Assembly (NCBI RefSeq): GCF_900149685.1
Contig: NZ_LT702999.1
Coordinates: 2,108,001-2,172,000, forward strand
Source of the DNA: Erythrobacter sp. Alg231-14
Lineage (GTDB): Bacteria; Pseudomonadota; Alphaproteobacteria; Sphingomonadales; Sphingomonadaceae
DNA length: 64,000 nt
Direction of reading: 5' to 3'
Made by a program: the position numbers and the translations under genes. How positions within the stretch are numbered: position 1 is the first letter of the stretch; each line of letters starts with the position of its first letter. Under the pieces are notes generated by a model, which worked only from the letters and a program-made list of their open reading frames with translations, searched no databases and had not been told where the DNA came from. Below, piece after piece: positions 10,854-19,224 of the stretch.

Positions 10854-11303
10854 ATGACTCCACAAGAATTGGCCACAAAGGTTGGCGAAAATATCGGCAC
10901 CAGCGAATGGGTCGAAATGAGCCAGGAAAAGATCAACATGTTCGCAGATGCGACCGGTGATCATCAATTCATCCACGTCAATGAAGAAGCCGCCAAGATG
11001 ACGCCATTTGGCGGCACAATTGCGCACGGCTTTATGACCTTGTCGATGATGCCGTACCTTGGTGCCAACAGCAACACGCCGAAACTCGACGGTGTGAAAA
11101 TGGGCGTCAATTATGGCGGCAACAAATGCCGTTTCCTTAGCCCAGTCCGCGCCGGAAAGCGCATTCGTGGCCACTGGAAATTGACCGAAATGATCGAAAA
11201 ACGAGCCGGTCAATGGCAACAGACTTGCGAAGTCACGATGGAAATCGAAGGCGAAGAAACGCCTGCGCTGATCTGTGAATGGATCACGCTGTACTTCGTC
11301 TGA
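10854..11303 (+). CDS. MaoC-family dehydratase ((R)-specific enoyl-CoA hydratase type)
   Basis: Single hot-dog-fold protein of 149 residues. The hydratase-2 catalytic pair is visible as Asp36 and His41 in ATGDHQFIHVN, followed by the GGTIAHGF element. It likely hydrates enoyl-CoA to (R)-3-hydroxyacyl-CoA, or acts in the reverse direction. The ATG has a ribosome site (gagagg) 9 bases upstream. A thiolase gene follows after 81 nt on the same strand, so the pair probably serves acyl-CoA or polyhydroxyalkanoate precursor metabolism. A PHA depolymerase gene is 4.5 kb downstream. Confidence 0.9.
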   Translation: MTPQELATKVGENIGTSEWVEMSQEKINMFADATGDHQFIHVNEEAAKMTPFGGTIAHGFMTLSMMPYLGANSNTPKLDGVKMGVNYGGNKCRFLSPVRAGKRIRGHWKLTEMIEKRAGQWQQTCEVTMEIEGEETPALICEWITLYFV

Positions 11304-11384
11304 TCTGACGAACCCTTTCATTCTGAATTTGCCCCACCTTTTCGGGGCTCGCTGCGTATCAACCCCCTTACGAAAGGACATTTT

Positions 11385-12566
11385 ATGTCACGTGATGCAG
11401 TCATCGTATCCACCGCCCGCACGCCAATTGGCCGGGCATATAAAGGCGGATTCAACGCCACGCCTGGTGCCACTCTTGGCGCCGCATCTTTTGCTCCTGC
11501 TGTTGAGCGCGCCGGTATCGATGCCGGTGAAATCGACGACGTTGTTTGGGGCGCGGTCCTTACGCAAGGCACGCAAGCCGGTAACATTGGTCGTCAAGTC
11601 GCTCTGCGCGGCGGTGCCCCTGTTTCGGTGGGTGCGCAAACAATCGATCGTCAATGTTCAAGCGGCCTGATGGCGATCTCGACAGCGGCAAAGCAGATCA
11701 TTGTCGACAATATGGATGTTGTCGTTGGCGGCGGTCAGGACTCGATCTCGATGGTCCAGACCCCTGAAATGCGCGTTGCGCCCGATCGCTCGCTGATCGA
11801 AATGCACAAAGACGTGTACATGCCCATGCTCGGCACGGCCGAAACGGTTGCCGCGCGTTACGGCATCAGCCGCGAAGCGCAGGACGAATACGCGCTGCAA
11901 TCGCAAATGCGCACAGCAGCCGGTCAAGAAGCCGGTCACTTCGACGCAGAGATCGTCCCTGTCACAACCACCATGATGGTGAAAGACAAAGCAACCGGCG
12001 AAGTCAGCCAAGTTGAGCACACCATGACCAAGGACGAAGGCAACCGCCCTTCGACCACGCTCGAAGGCCTACAAGGTCTTCAACCTGTTATGGGCCCGGG
12101 CAAGGTGATCACCGCCGGCAACGCTTCGCAGCTTTCCGATGGTTCATCGGCTTCGGTTCTGATGGAAGCCAAGCTTGCTGAGCAAAAAGGTCTTCAACCA
12201 CTGGGTCGTTATGTCGGCATGGCGGTTGCAGGCACCGAACCTGATGAAATGGGCATTGGCCCTGTTTTCGCGATCCCGAAATTGCTGAAGCAAACCGGCC
12301 TGAAAATGGACGATATCGGCCTCTGGGAACTCAACGAAGCGTTCGCTGTACAGGTTCTGTATTGCCGCGATAAATTGGGCATCGATAATGACATCCTCAA
12401 CGTCAATGGCGGCTCGATCTCGATCGGTCACCCATACGGAATGACCGGCGCGCGCTGCACCGGCCACGCTTTGATCGAAGGCAAACGCCGCGGTGCGAAA
12501 TATGTGGTCGTGACCATGTGCGTTGGCGGCGGCATGGGCGCAGCGGGCCTTTTCGAAGTCTTCTAA
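11385..12566 (+). CDS. Acetyl-CoA acyltransferase (thiolase)
   Basis: Full-length thiolase of 393 residues. The nucleophilic Cys91 is in [12 protein letters not shown], the His349 element is [12 protein letters not shown] and the proton-exchange Cys379 is in TMCVGGGMG. It condenses or cleaves 3-ketoacyl-CoA. The start ATG has a strong ribosome site (gaaagga, 8 bases upstream). It follows the MaoC hydratase gene and is closed by a strong intrinsic terminator. The motif [13 protein letters not shown] is slightly atypical compared with the HPIGATGAR of biosynthetic acetoacetyl-CoA thiolases, so substrate chain length cannot be assigned from sequence alone. Confidence 0.94.
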   Translation: MSRDAVIVSTARTPIGRAYKGGFNATPGATLGAASFAPAVERAGIDAGEIDDVVWGAVLTQGTQAGNIGRQVALRGGAPVSVGAQTIDRQCSSGLMAISTAAKQIIVDNMDVVVGGGQDSISMVQTPEMRVAPDRSLIEMHKDVYMPMLGTAETVAARYGISREAQDEYALQSQMRTAAGQEAGHFDAEIVPVTTTMMVKDKATGEVSQVEHTMTKDEGNRPSTTLEGLQGLQPVMGPGKVITAGNASQLSDGSSASVLMEAKLAEQKGLQPLGRYVGMAVAGTEPDEMGIGPVFAIPKLLKQTGLKMDDIGLWELNEAFAVQVLYCRDKLGIDNDILNVNGGSISIGHPYGMTGARCTGHALIEGKRRGAKYVVVTMCVGGGMGAAGLFEVF

Positions 12567-12588
12567 GCGCAGCCAAAAGCTGAATTTG

Positions 12589-12626
12589 GAAAAGGCGGCG
12601 CGGGATCAATCCTGCGCCGCCTTTTT
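12589..12626 (+). terminator. Intrinsic terminator after the thiolase gene
   Basis: The arms aaaggcggcgc (about 12591-12601) and gcgccgccttt (12614-12624) pair perfectly around a 12-base loop and run into a T-rich tract (ctttttcttt). It starts 23 bases after the thiolase stop. Confidence 0.9.
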
Positions 12627-12657
12627 CTTTGCGGGTGTTTGTGGCTACAATTGCCAA

Positions 12658-13257
12658 ATGGGCATCATCGAAATTATCGGAATCGCGGGCAGTGTCAGCC
12701 TATTGTCGGGCTGGCGGTTGTATTTGTGCATCTTTGCGACGGGCCTAGCGATGCGATTGGACGCATTGCCGGTACCAGAACATTTGGCCAGCCTTGGTGT
12801 GCTGGAAAACCCATGGGTTATGGGGATCGCTGCCATTGGTGCGCTGGCGGAATTCTTTGCCGACAAGGTCATGTGGCTCGACACCGCATGGGACACGCTG
12901 CACACGCTGATCCGGCCGATTGGCGGCGCGCTGTTGGCGCTGGCGATTGTTGATCCTTCCGACCCCGCAACGCAGGTCATCGCTTTTCTGTTGGGCGGCG
13001 GGGCGAGCTTTCTCGCGCATGGCGGAAAGGCCAGCGCGCGCGCCGTGGTGAACACCTCGCCTGAACCGGTTAGCAACCTTGTCACGTCCAGCGTAGAGGA
13101 TGTGGCGACCGTTGGGCTGCTCTATGTGGCGTATGAGTATCCGACAATTGCAGCAGCGGTGGCAGCGGTATTGTTCCTCGTCGCAATCGGCTTGCTATGG
13201 ATGGCACATCGAATTGTGAAACGTCTGTTTTTTAGGGCACCTAAAGCGGACGCATGA
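12658..13257 (+). CDS. DUF4126 family membrane protein
   Basis: A 199-residue inner-membrane protein from the ATG at 12658, which lies just beyond the preceding terminator; longer in-frame starts would run back through that terminator and the thiolase end. It has about five or six hydrophobic segments and the Gly-rich repeats typical of DUF4126 (GIAGSVSLLSGWRLYL, GGALLALAIV, FLLGGGASFLAHGGKASARA, NTSPEPVSNLVTSSVED). The function of the family is unknown. The C-terminus is basic. No close partner gene: a lipoprotein gene follows after 68 nt on the same strand. Confidence 0.85.
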   Translation: MGIIEIIGIAGSVSLLSGWRLYLCIFATGLAMRLDALPVPEHLASLGVLENPWVMGIAAIGALAEFFADKVMWLDTAWDTLHTLIRPIGGALLALAIVDPSDPATQVIAFLLGGGASFLAHGGKASARAVVNTSPEPVSNLVTSSVEDVATVGLLYVAYEYPTIAAAVAAVLFLVAIGLLWMAHRIVKRLFFRAPKADA

Positions 13258-13325
13258 TCGCTCACGCCGGACCGCGTCCCAATGCGCCAAACCAACAAAG
13301 CATGTAATCTGAATTAGGACAATCG

Positions 13326-15080
13326 ATGGATCTCTTGCGCAAAACGATATTCTTGGGCTGCTCCGCAATCGCCCTTTGTGGATGTGGCGGATCCGATAGC
13401 AGCACCAGTGCCCCTGCTCCGGTCGCAACCGGAACGCCAACCCCATCGCCCACACCTACCCCTACACCAACCCCTTCGAGCAGCGGCTTTGAGTTTGGCC
13501 GCACGATCAACACCGACGCCAATGCCCCGTTGGCCAGCATGAATCAGCAAACGGGCAAATTGCATTACGCGCTGTATGCCAATCACGATCAGTCGAACGC
13601 CGACAATATGATCCCCGACTTCTCTCATGCTGGCTATGGAGGAGGGGGCGTGGCTTTGCCGGGTTACGCGGACATTTCGGTGCATCGCACGCTCAGCCCG
13701 CTTGTCGGTGACAACCTTGCCGCCATTCAGGGCGCGATTGACTCCGTGGCGGCTCTTCCCGCTGATAGCAGAGGCATCCGCGGCGCGGTCCTGCTGACCG
13801 CTGGACAATATGAAATTAGCGGCCCCATTGTCATCTCAACCGGGGGCGTTGTTTTGCGCGGCGAAGGTCCGGGGGCGAACGGTACCGTCCTCATTGCGAC
13901 CACGACTACAGAGCAATCCACCCTGATAGAGGTGCGCGGCGAAGGGTCAGGTAGGCGTCCCACGGCGGCGGCCAATTCTGGCGAAACCGACATCACTCAG
14001 GCCTATGTCCCGGTTGGAACGATCAGCGTGGAGGTCGCCGATACGAGCGGCTTTGCCATCGGAGATGCCATCGCGATCGTCCGCAGTCCCAACGATGTAT
14101 GGATGGGCAATGGCGGCGTGGACATGGCCCAATACGGTTGGGAACCCGACAGCTATGAATTAGCGATTGAGCGCACGGTCACCGCCATTTCGGGCAACAC
14201 GATTACATTTGATGCACCTGTGACTGACACGATTGAGAGCCAGTTTGGTGGCGGCTATGTCTACAAGACAGACACATCCCAACGATTGCAGCAGGTTGGC
14301 GTTGAGAATCTAAGGCTGCAAACGCTCGATTACGCCGACATCACTCGGGAGGATCGCGCCTTTTTCGCGATCGCATTTGAAGAGGTCGAAAACAGCTGGG
14401 TCCGCGACGTCACCTCACGGTTTTTCTCGCAAGCTTTCAATTTCTACGATGGCGCGCGGTTCAACACGATGCAGGATATCGCCTTTATCGACCCCGATTT
14501 CGAAGTGGTTGGCGGGCAACATTACGCATTCGACTTTAAGGATGCCGGTCAAAATTTCTTCCAACGTTGTTACAGCCGAGAAGGGCGACACAGTTTCACA
14601 TCCGGATCGCGCGCGACCGGCCCCAACGTTTTCCTCGATTGCCTCGCGGAGAACAGCACCAATGACAGCGGCCCGCACCACCGATGGGCCACGGGCACCC
14701 TCTTCGACAATGTGAAAGACAGCCTGCTGCGCGTGCAGAACCGCACAACTTCGGGATCAGGGCACGGCTGGGCCGGGGCACAACAATTGCTTTGGAACAG
14801 CGAGCTGGACGAATATGTCCTGCAAACGCCGCCTTTTGCCATGAATTGGGCGGTTGGGATTGTCGGAACACGGATTGATGGCAGCTTTTCGCCTGATGAA
14901 GCAGACGGGATCATCGAAAGCGCGGGCACGCGTGTGGCTGTGCGCAGCCTCTATCTGCAGCAATTGGAGGACCGATTGGGCAACCAAGCTGTGACGAATA
15001 TCACTATACCGCAACAACGCAGCGGAGTGATATGGAATGCCCTTTCCGCATGGGCGGGAGAGGGGAAATTTTCTCCGTAA
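13326..15080 (+). CDS. Lipoprotein with Pro/Thr linker and beta-helix (pectate-lyase-like) domain
   Basis: Exported 584-residue lipoprotein. The signal peptide ends in a lipobox (LCGC, lipidated Cys20). A low-complexity linker of alternating Pro and Thr/Ser (about residues 37-52) follows and would hold the domain off the membrane. The body resembles right-handed parallel beta-helix proteins: an N-terminal region with IQGAIDSVAALP, an AVLLTAGQYEISGPI rung, then many short beta-strand rungs (VVLRGEGP, VEVADTSGFAIGDAI, NTITFDAPV). These features recall the pectate-lyase-3 / polysaccharide lyase superfamily. A role in binding or cutting an extracellular polysaccharide is likely. The catalytic residues cannot be assigned by eye. 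Confidence 0.78.
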   Translation: MDLLRKTIFLGCSAIALCGCGGSDSSTSAPAPVATGTPTPSPTPTPTPTPSSSGFEFGRTINTDANAPLASMNQQTGKLHYALYANHDQSNADNMIPDFSHAGYGGGGVALPGYADISVHRTLSPLVGDNLAAIQGAIDSVAALPADSRGIRGAVLLTAGQYEISGPIVISTGGVVLRGEGPGANGTVLIATTTTEQSTLIEVRGEGSGRRPTAAANSGETDITQAYVPVGTISVEVADTSGFAIGDAIAIVRSPNDVWMGNGGVDMAQYGWEPDSYELAIERTVTAISGNTITFDAPVTDTIESQFGGGYVYKTDTSQRLQQVGVENLRLQTLDYADITREDRAFFAIAFEEVENSWVRDVTSRFFSQAFNFYDGARFNTMQDIAFIDPDFEVVGGQHYAFDFKDAGQNFFQRCYSREGRHSFTSGSRATGPNVFLDCLAENSTNDSGPHHRWATGTLFDNVKDSLLRVQNRTTSGSGHGWAGAQQLLWNSELDEYVLQTPPFAMNWAVGIVGTRIDGSFSPDEADGIIESAGTRVAVRSLYLQQLEDRLGNQAVTNITIPQQRSGVIWNALSAWAGEGKFSP

Positions 15081-15147
15081 GTTGTTGATCACAAAGGGGC
15101 CTTGTGTTTGAGGTCAAACATAGCGGGCGCAGAGGCTCGATACTTTG

Positions 15148-15702
15148 ATGACAAATGAAGAATGGGCCGCATCAAACGATGCAACCGAAATGCTGGTTTC
15201 GCTGTATCTAGAACGGCCCGCATATTTTCAGGAAATCGTTCCCGAACTGCACAAGTTCCTGATCGCTTGTTGTTGGAAGAACAAGCATCTCACCCCACAG
15301 AAATCGCTAATAGATGGGCTAAAGGGCGCCGAAGATCGGGTCGCCGGAAAAATTGATGAAGACGAATTTTACCGATTGAACTGGCATGCCGAGGCAGCTG
15401 TTTTCGATCTGGCTTACTGGGAAACGGATACGCCCGAAGATGTTGAGCGTATCAAGGCCATGATCGAGGGGATATCGGAGCTTGATGGGATGTCGTTTAA
15501 GGATGCGCGGGGGGTGATGAACCGAGCAGCATCTTTTGCAGAAGCATCAATGATCTATCCGTGGCTGCGAATGGGCTCCAAGGCAAAACGTCCGCAACGA
15601 GAAAAGATTCAGCCTGAACGGTGGTGCGACCGCCTTTTCCGTTCTGAGTTTCTCTGTGCGGATCTGTTGCGCGAGCATTTGGCGCCTGATTTAGTCGACT
15701 AG
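15148..15702 (+). CDS. Uncharacterised soluble protein
   Basis: An acidic, soluble 184-residue protein with no signal peptide or membrane segment. The start is the ATG at 15148. The N-terminal pattern TNEEWAASNDATEMLVSLYL followed by a KFLIACCWKN element reminds me of a motif (EW, ML, CC) seen in planctomycete and myxobacterial paralogues of unknown function, but this is recollection only. Its codon use is less GC-biased than that of its neighbours, so it may have been acquired. It stands alone between a beta-helix lipoprotein and the convergent PHA depolymerase gene. No function can be assigned. Confidence 0.7.
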   Translation: MTNEEWAASNDATEMLVSLYLERPAYFQEIVPELHKFLIACCWKNKHLTPQKSLIDGLKGAEDRVAGKIDEDEFYRLNWHAEAAVFDLAYWETDTPEDVERIKAMIEGISELDGMSFKDARGVMNRAASFAEASMIYPWLRMGSKAKRPQREKIQPERWCDRLFRSEFLCADLLREHLAPDLVD

Positions 15703-15760
15703 CGACGCCGCCTTTTGGCCGCGTGAACGAGGATGTCCCGCCTCAGACCGGGTGGGCATA

Positions 15761-16996
15761 TCAACTAAACTGAGCCACAAATTCCTCAACCACAGGCGCA
15801 ACCTTGTCTCGCCAACGTGAGCCGTTGAAGATACCGTAATGCCCTGCGCCTTCTGCCATGTAGTAGCGTTTTTTATCCGCGTCCAAACCGCTCGCCAGTT
15901 TCAGCGCTGCTTTCGTCTGGCCCAGCCCAGAGATATCGTCGCGCTCGCCTTCTACGGCAAGCAAGGCAGTGTTGGTGATTTGCGTGAGGTCGACGATTTC
16001 GCCTTTGTGTTCAAACGTACCGTTCGGGATCGAATGTTTTTGGAACACTTCCTCGACCGTTTGCAGGTAGAACTCTGCCGTCATGTCGCACACAGCGCGG
16101 TATTCGTCGTAGAAATCCTTGGTCGCCTGGGCGCTGGCATCATCGCCAGCGGTCAGATGTTTGAACATCTCATAGTGGCTCATCATGTGGCTTTGCAGGT
16201 TCATGCTCATAAACGCCGATAGTTGCATGAAACCGGGATAGACCCGCCGCCCAGCGCCGCGATATTTTGCCGGAACGGTTGTGATGACCGATTGTCGGAA
16301 CCACGCAATGGGCCGTTTCATCGCGTGATCATTGACCGATGTAGGGCTTTCCCGCGTATCAATCGGGCCGCCCATCATGGTGAGAGTGGCAGGTGCCGCG
16401 GGCGATTTGTGCTGATTGAGCAGGGCGGTCGCCGCAAATGCCGGGACCGATGGCTGACAAACAGCGAGCATATGCGGGCGCTGTCCGGGTTGAACTCCTT
16501 CGATGTATTCAAGGAATTCCATCAAATAGTCGATGTAATCGTCGAGGTCGAAGTTTCCTTCGTGAACAGGCACCGTCGCAGCGTCGGCCCAATCGGTGAT
16601 GTAAACTTCGAATTTTTGAAGCATCCGTTCCACCGTGCCGCGCAGCAAGGTGGCGTAATGTCCGCTCATGGGGGCAACGATTAGCATTTTGGGACGGTCG
16701 TCCGCTATTCCATCAAGGCGAAAGCGCTTAAGATCGCCAAAGGGGCGATTGACCACGGTCGCTTCGATCACAGAATGAAGCGTGCCATCCACGTTCACTT
16801 CGGTGATGCCAAAAGCAGGTTTTGCATAATCGGCGGTTGCGTGGGCCAACACGTCGAGCGCGTTTGCAGCGATCGGCATCATGCCCATCTTGCCAAATGG
16901 ATTGGCTGGGTTGGTCATAATCGATGCGCTGATGGAAGCGATGGAGCTGACGGAATTCATCCAGCTGCGCTGAATTTCATAAGCATGGTAAAGCAT
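15761..16996 (-). CDS. phaZ: Intracellular polyhydroxyalkanoate depolymerase
   Basis: 411-residue cytoplasmic depolymerase of stored polyhydroxyalkanoate (PhaZ family). The N-terminus MLYHAYEIQRSWMNSV and the sequence APMSGHYATLLRGTVERML are typical. The nucleophile is a cysteine rather than serine in this family, and Cys180 in LAVCQPSVPAFAAT is in the right place. A conserved acidic and histidine segment occurs later (AVEGERDDISG, YMAEGAGHYGIFNGSRW). The gene starts at the ATG at 16996 and diverges from the ABC exporter across 179 nt. No PHA synthase or phasin is in view, so its partners lie elsewhere. Confidence 0.92.
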   Translation of the reverse strand: MLYHAYEIQRSWMNSVSSIASISASIMTNPANPFGKMGMMPIAANALDVLAHATADYAKPAFGITEVNVDGTLHSVIEATVVNRPFGDLKRFRLDGIADDRPKMLIVAPMSGHYATLLRGTVERMLQKFEVYITDWADAATVPVHEGNFDLDDYIDYLMEFLEYIEGVQPGQRPHMLAVCQPSVPAFAATALLNQHKSPAAPATLTMMGGPIDTRESPTSVNDHAMKRPIAWFRQSVITTVPAKYRGAGRRVYPGFMQLSAFMSMNLQSHMMSHYEMFKHLTAGDDASAQATKDFYDEYRAVCDMTAEFYLQTVEEVFQKHSIPNGTFEHKGEIVDLTQITNTALLAVEGERDDISGLGQTKAALKLASGLDADKKRYYMAEGAGHYGIFNGSRWRDKVAPVVEEFVAQFS

Positions 16997-17175
16997 GTTT
17001 GGCCCGTCCTAGATGCGGCGCGCGACCCCTCACGCGGTGTAACCTTATCCATTACTAAATGGGCCTTTGTGGGCGATTGTGCAATGCACAATTTTGCGCG
17101 GCTTGGGCTTGAGTTGAAAAGAGTATGCTTTTTGCAGGTGAAATTTCGGCCCGGCATCGCTAGATCACCTCAGAT

Positions 17176-19044
17176 ATGGACGGGGACACCACCGAAATCA
17201 CACAGGTCGAAGAAATGGACGGCGCGGACGCGGCCGGGTCGGAACGAGACGTGGAGAACACGGCTGCTTCTGAGAGCACGGAAAAGCGTCAGCGTTCGCT
17301 CGCGCCGTTGCGTATGGTCTATCGTGAAGCGGGCAAATACCCCTCTCAGATCGGCTTTGCCTTGTTGTCATTGGTGGTTACGGCGGCGGCTACGTTGGCC
17401 ATTCCATGGCGGTTTAAGGTCATCATCGACGATGCATTCGGCGGCATTGCTGGCCCGGAAGAAATCGGACATGCGTTTCAATATCTCTTGATGATCGTGG
17501 TCATTCTGGGCTTCGGCACCGCCGCCCGCTTTTACTTCGTCAGTTGGATCGGGGAACGCGTGGTCGCCGATATACGGCTTAGGGTTCAGGAAAACCTTCT
17601 GCGCATGTCGCCCAGCTTTTACGAAGAGAACAGCCCCAAAGAAATCTCCAGCCGGATGACATCGGACACGGCCATCATCGAAACGGTGGTGGGCACGACG
17701 GTGTCGGTCGCTTTGCGCAACACGTTGACGGGGATTGGTGGGATCGCTTTGCTGCTGTATCTCGCGCCGACCCTTACATTAGGGCTCTTGATTGGAATCC
17801 CTCTGGTGATTCTGCCCATCGTATTCTTTGGTCGGAAAATTCGCGCCGTATCCCGCTCCAGCCAGGATCGCGTTGCCGATGTCGGTGCCTATGTGAGCGA
17901 AGTTTTGTCGGCGATGAAGATCGTTCAGAGCTTTGGTCAGGAAACCCGTGAGGCGGGGCGTTTTGGCGATGTGGTTGAACGCACGTTTGAGACAGCGCGC
18001 AAACGGATCATTTTGCGCGCGGCGATGACGTCTATCGTGATCTTGCTGATCTTTGGCGGCATCACGATGGTGATGTGGCGCGGCGCGCTGGCGGTTTCCG
18101 AAGGAGCTATCACAGGCGGCACGATAGCGGCGTTTGTGTTGACTGGCGGATTGGTCGCCGGGGCCATGGGGTCTTTGACAGAGGTCTATGGCGATTTGTT
18201 GCGCGGCGCCGGTGCGGCCAGTCGGTTGGCCGAATTGTTGGAAGCAAAGCCCGCCATTGCTGCTCCTGCGCGGCCCGAGCTTTTGCCCGATCCACCCCGG
18301 GGCAGTCTATCGTTTCGCAATGTGACGTTCCGATATCCTGCGCGGCCCGAAACACCGGCATTGAAGAATTTCAGCCTTGAGATTGAGCCCGGTGAAACGG
18401 TTGCGATTGTGGGCCCTTCGGGTGCTGGTAAATCCACGTTGTTCCAATTGGTCGAACGTTTTTACGATCCGCAAGTGGGCACCATCCGTATTGACGGTGT
18501 GCCTTTGACGAAAGCGGACCCGGCTGACCTGCGCGCGCGATTGGCCTTGGTCCCGCAAGACGGGGTTTTGTTTAGCGCGGATGCCCGCGACAATTTGCGA
18601 TACGGCATGTGGGACGCAACTGACGAAGACATTTGGGACGCGGCCCGGGCGGCGAACGCTGAAAGCTTCTTGCGCGATTTGCCGGATGGGCTCGACACGT
18701 ATTTGGGCGAAGGAGGCACGCAATTGTCCGGCGGTCAACGACAACGTGTGGCAATCGCTCGTGCTTTGCTGCGCGATGCCCCGATCTTGCTGTTGGATGA
18801 GGCAACCAGCGCGCTGGACGCTGAAAGCGAGCAATTGGTCCAACACGCTCTTGATGGGTTGATGCAAGATCGAACCACGATCGTTATCGCCCATCGGCTG
18901 GCGACGGTGCGCAAAGCGGATCGGATCGTTGTGTTGGATGAAGGCGAGATTGCCGAGCAAGGGACACACACAGAATTGACCGCAGCCGGTGGACTTTATG
19001 CGCGCCTTGCGTCTCTGCAGTTTGCATCGAACGAGGCCGCGTAA
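17176..19044 (+). CDS. ABC exporter, fused membrane and ATPase domains (MsbA-like)
   Basis: Half-size ABC exporter of 622 residues that would act as a homodimer in the inner membrane. An acidic cytosolic tail (residues 1-40) precedes six membrane helices (about 60-330). The ATPase has Walker A at GPSGAGKST (Lys419), a signature LSGGQRQRVAIARALL, Walker B ILLLDEATSALD and an H-loop IVIAHRL. It resembles lipid A and multidrug exporters, but substrate cannot be read from sequence. There is a 10-bp hairpin downstream at 19073 and no obvious operon partner. Confidence 0.92.
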   Translation: MDGDTTEITQVEEMDGADAAGSERDVENTAASESTEKRQRSLAPLRMVYREAGKYPSQIGFALLSLVVTAAATLAIPWRFKVIIDDAFGGIAGPEEIGHAFQYLLMIVVILGFGTAARFYFVSWIGERVVADIRLRVQENLLRMSPSFYEENSPKEISSRMTSDTAIIETVVGTTVSVALRNTLTGIGGIALLLYLAPTLTLGLLIGIPLVILPIVFFGRKIRAVSRSSQDRVADVGAYVSEVLSAMKIVQSFGQETREAGRFGDVVERTFETARKRIILRAAMTSIVILLIFGGITMVMWRGALAVSEGAITGGTIAAFVLTGGLVAGAMGSLTEVYGDLLRGAGAASRLAELLEAKPAIAAPARPELLPDPPRGSLSFRNVTFRYPARPETPALKNFSLEIEPGETVAIVGPSGAGKSTLFQLVERFYDPQVGTIRIDGVPLTKADPADLRARLALVPQDGVLFSADARDNLRYGMWDATDEDIWDAARAANAESFLRDLPDGLDTYLGEGGTQLSGGQRQRVAIARALLRDAPILLLDEATSALDAESEQLVQHALDGLMQDRTTIVIAHRLATVRKADRIVVLDEGEIAEQGTHTELTAAGGLYARLASLQFASNEAA

Positions 19045-19072
19045 TCTCGCCGGTCAGGCGTTGACCGTCCGC

Positions 19073-19100
19073 CACAAACCCGTTTTCCGCCGGGTTTGTG
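19073..19100 (+). terminator. Hairpin after the ABC exporter gene
   Basis: Perfect 10-bp arms, cacaaacccg and cgggtttgtg, flank an 8-base loop 28 bases after the stop codon. There is no T-run behind it, so it may be a Rho-assisted or 3'-end hairpin. Confidence 0.5.
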
Positions 19101-19224
19101 AGCCGATTGGAGCCGCATTTTTCGATAAAGCGTCATGCCTGTGCGACCAGCGGCACCCTTGCCAATTGTCCCGCGCTAAACCACCATCACGACATAAGTG
19201 AATTACCAACAGGGACACGCTGAT

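Noticed and set aside
12523..12657. Longer start for the DUF4126 protein
   Set aside because: It would overlap the thiolase end and read through its terminator. The family begins at the ATG at 12658.
13430..13480. Short tandem repeats taken for a CRISPR-like or satellite array
   Set aside because: They are codons for a Pro/Thr linker in frame with the lipoprotein; there are no spacers.
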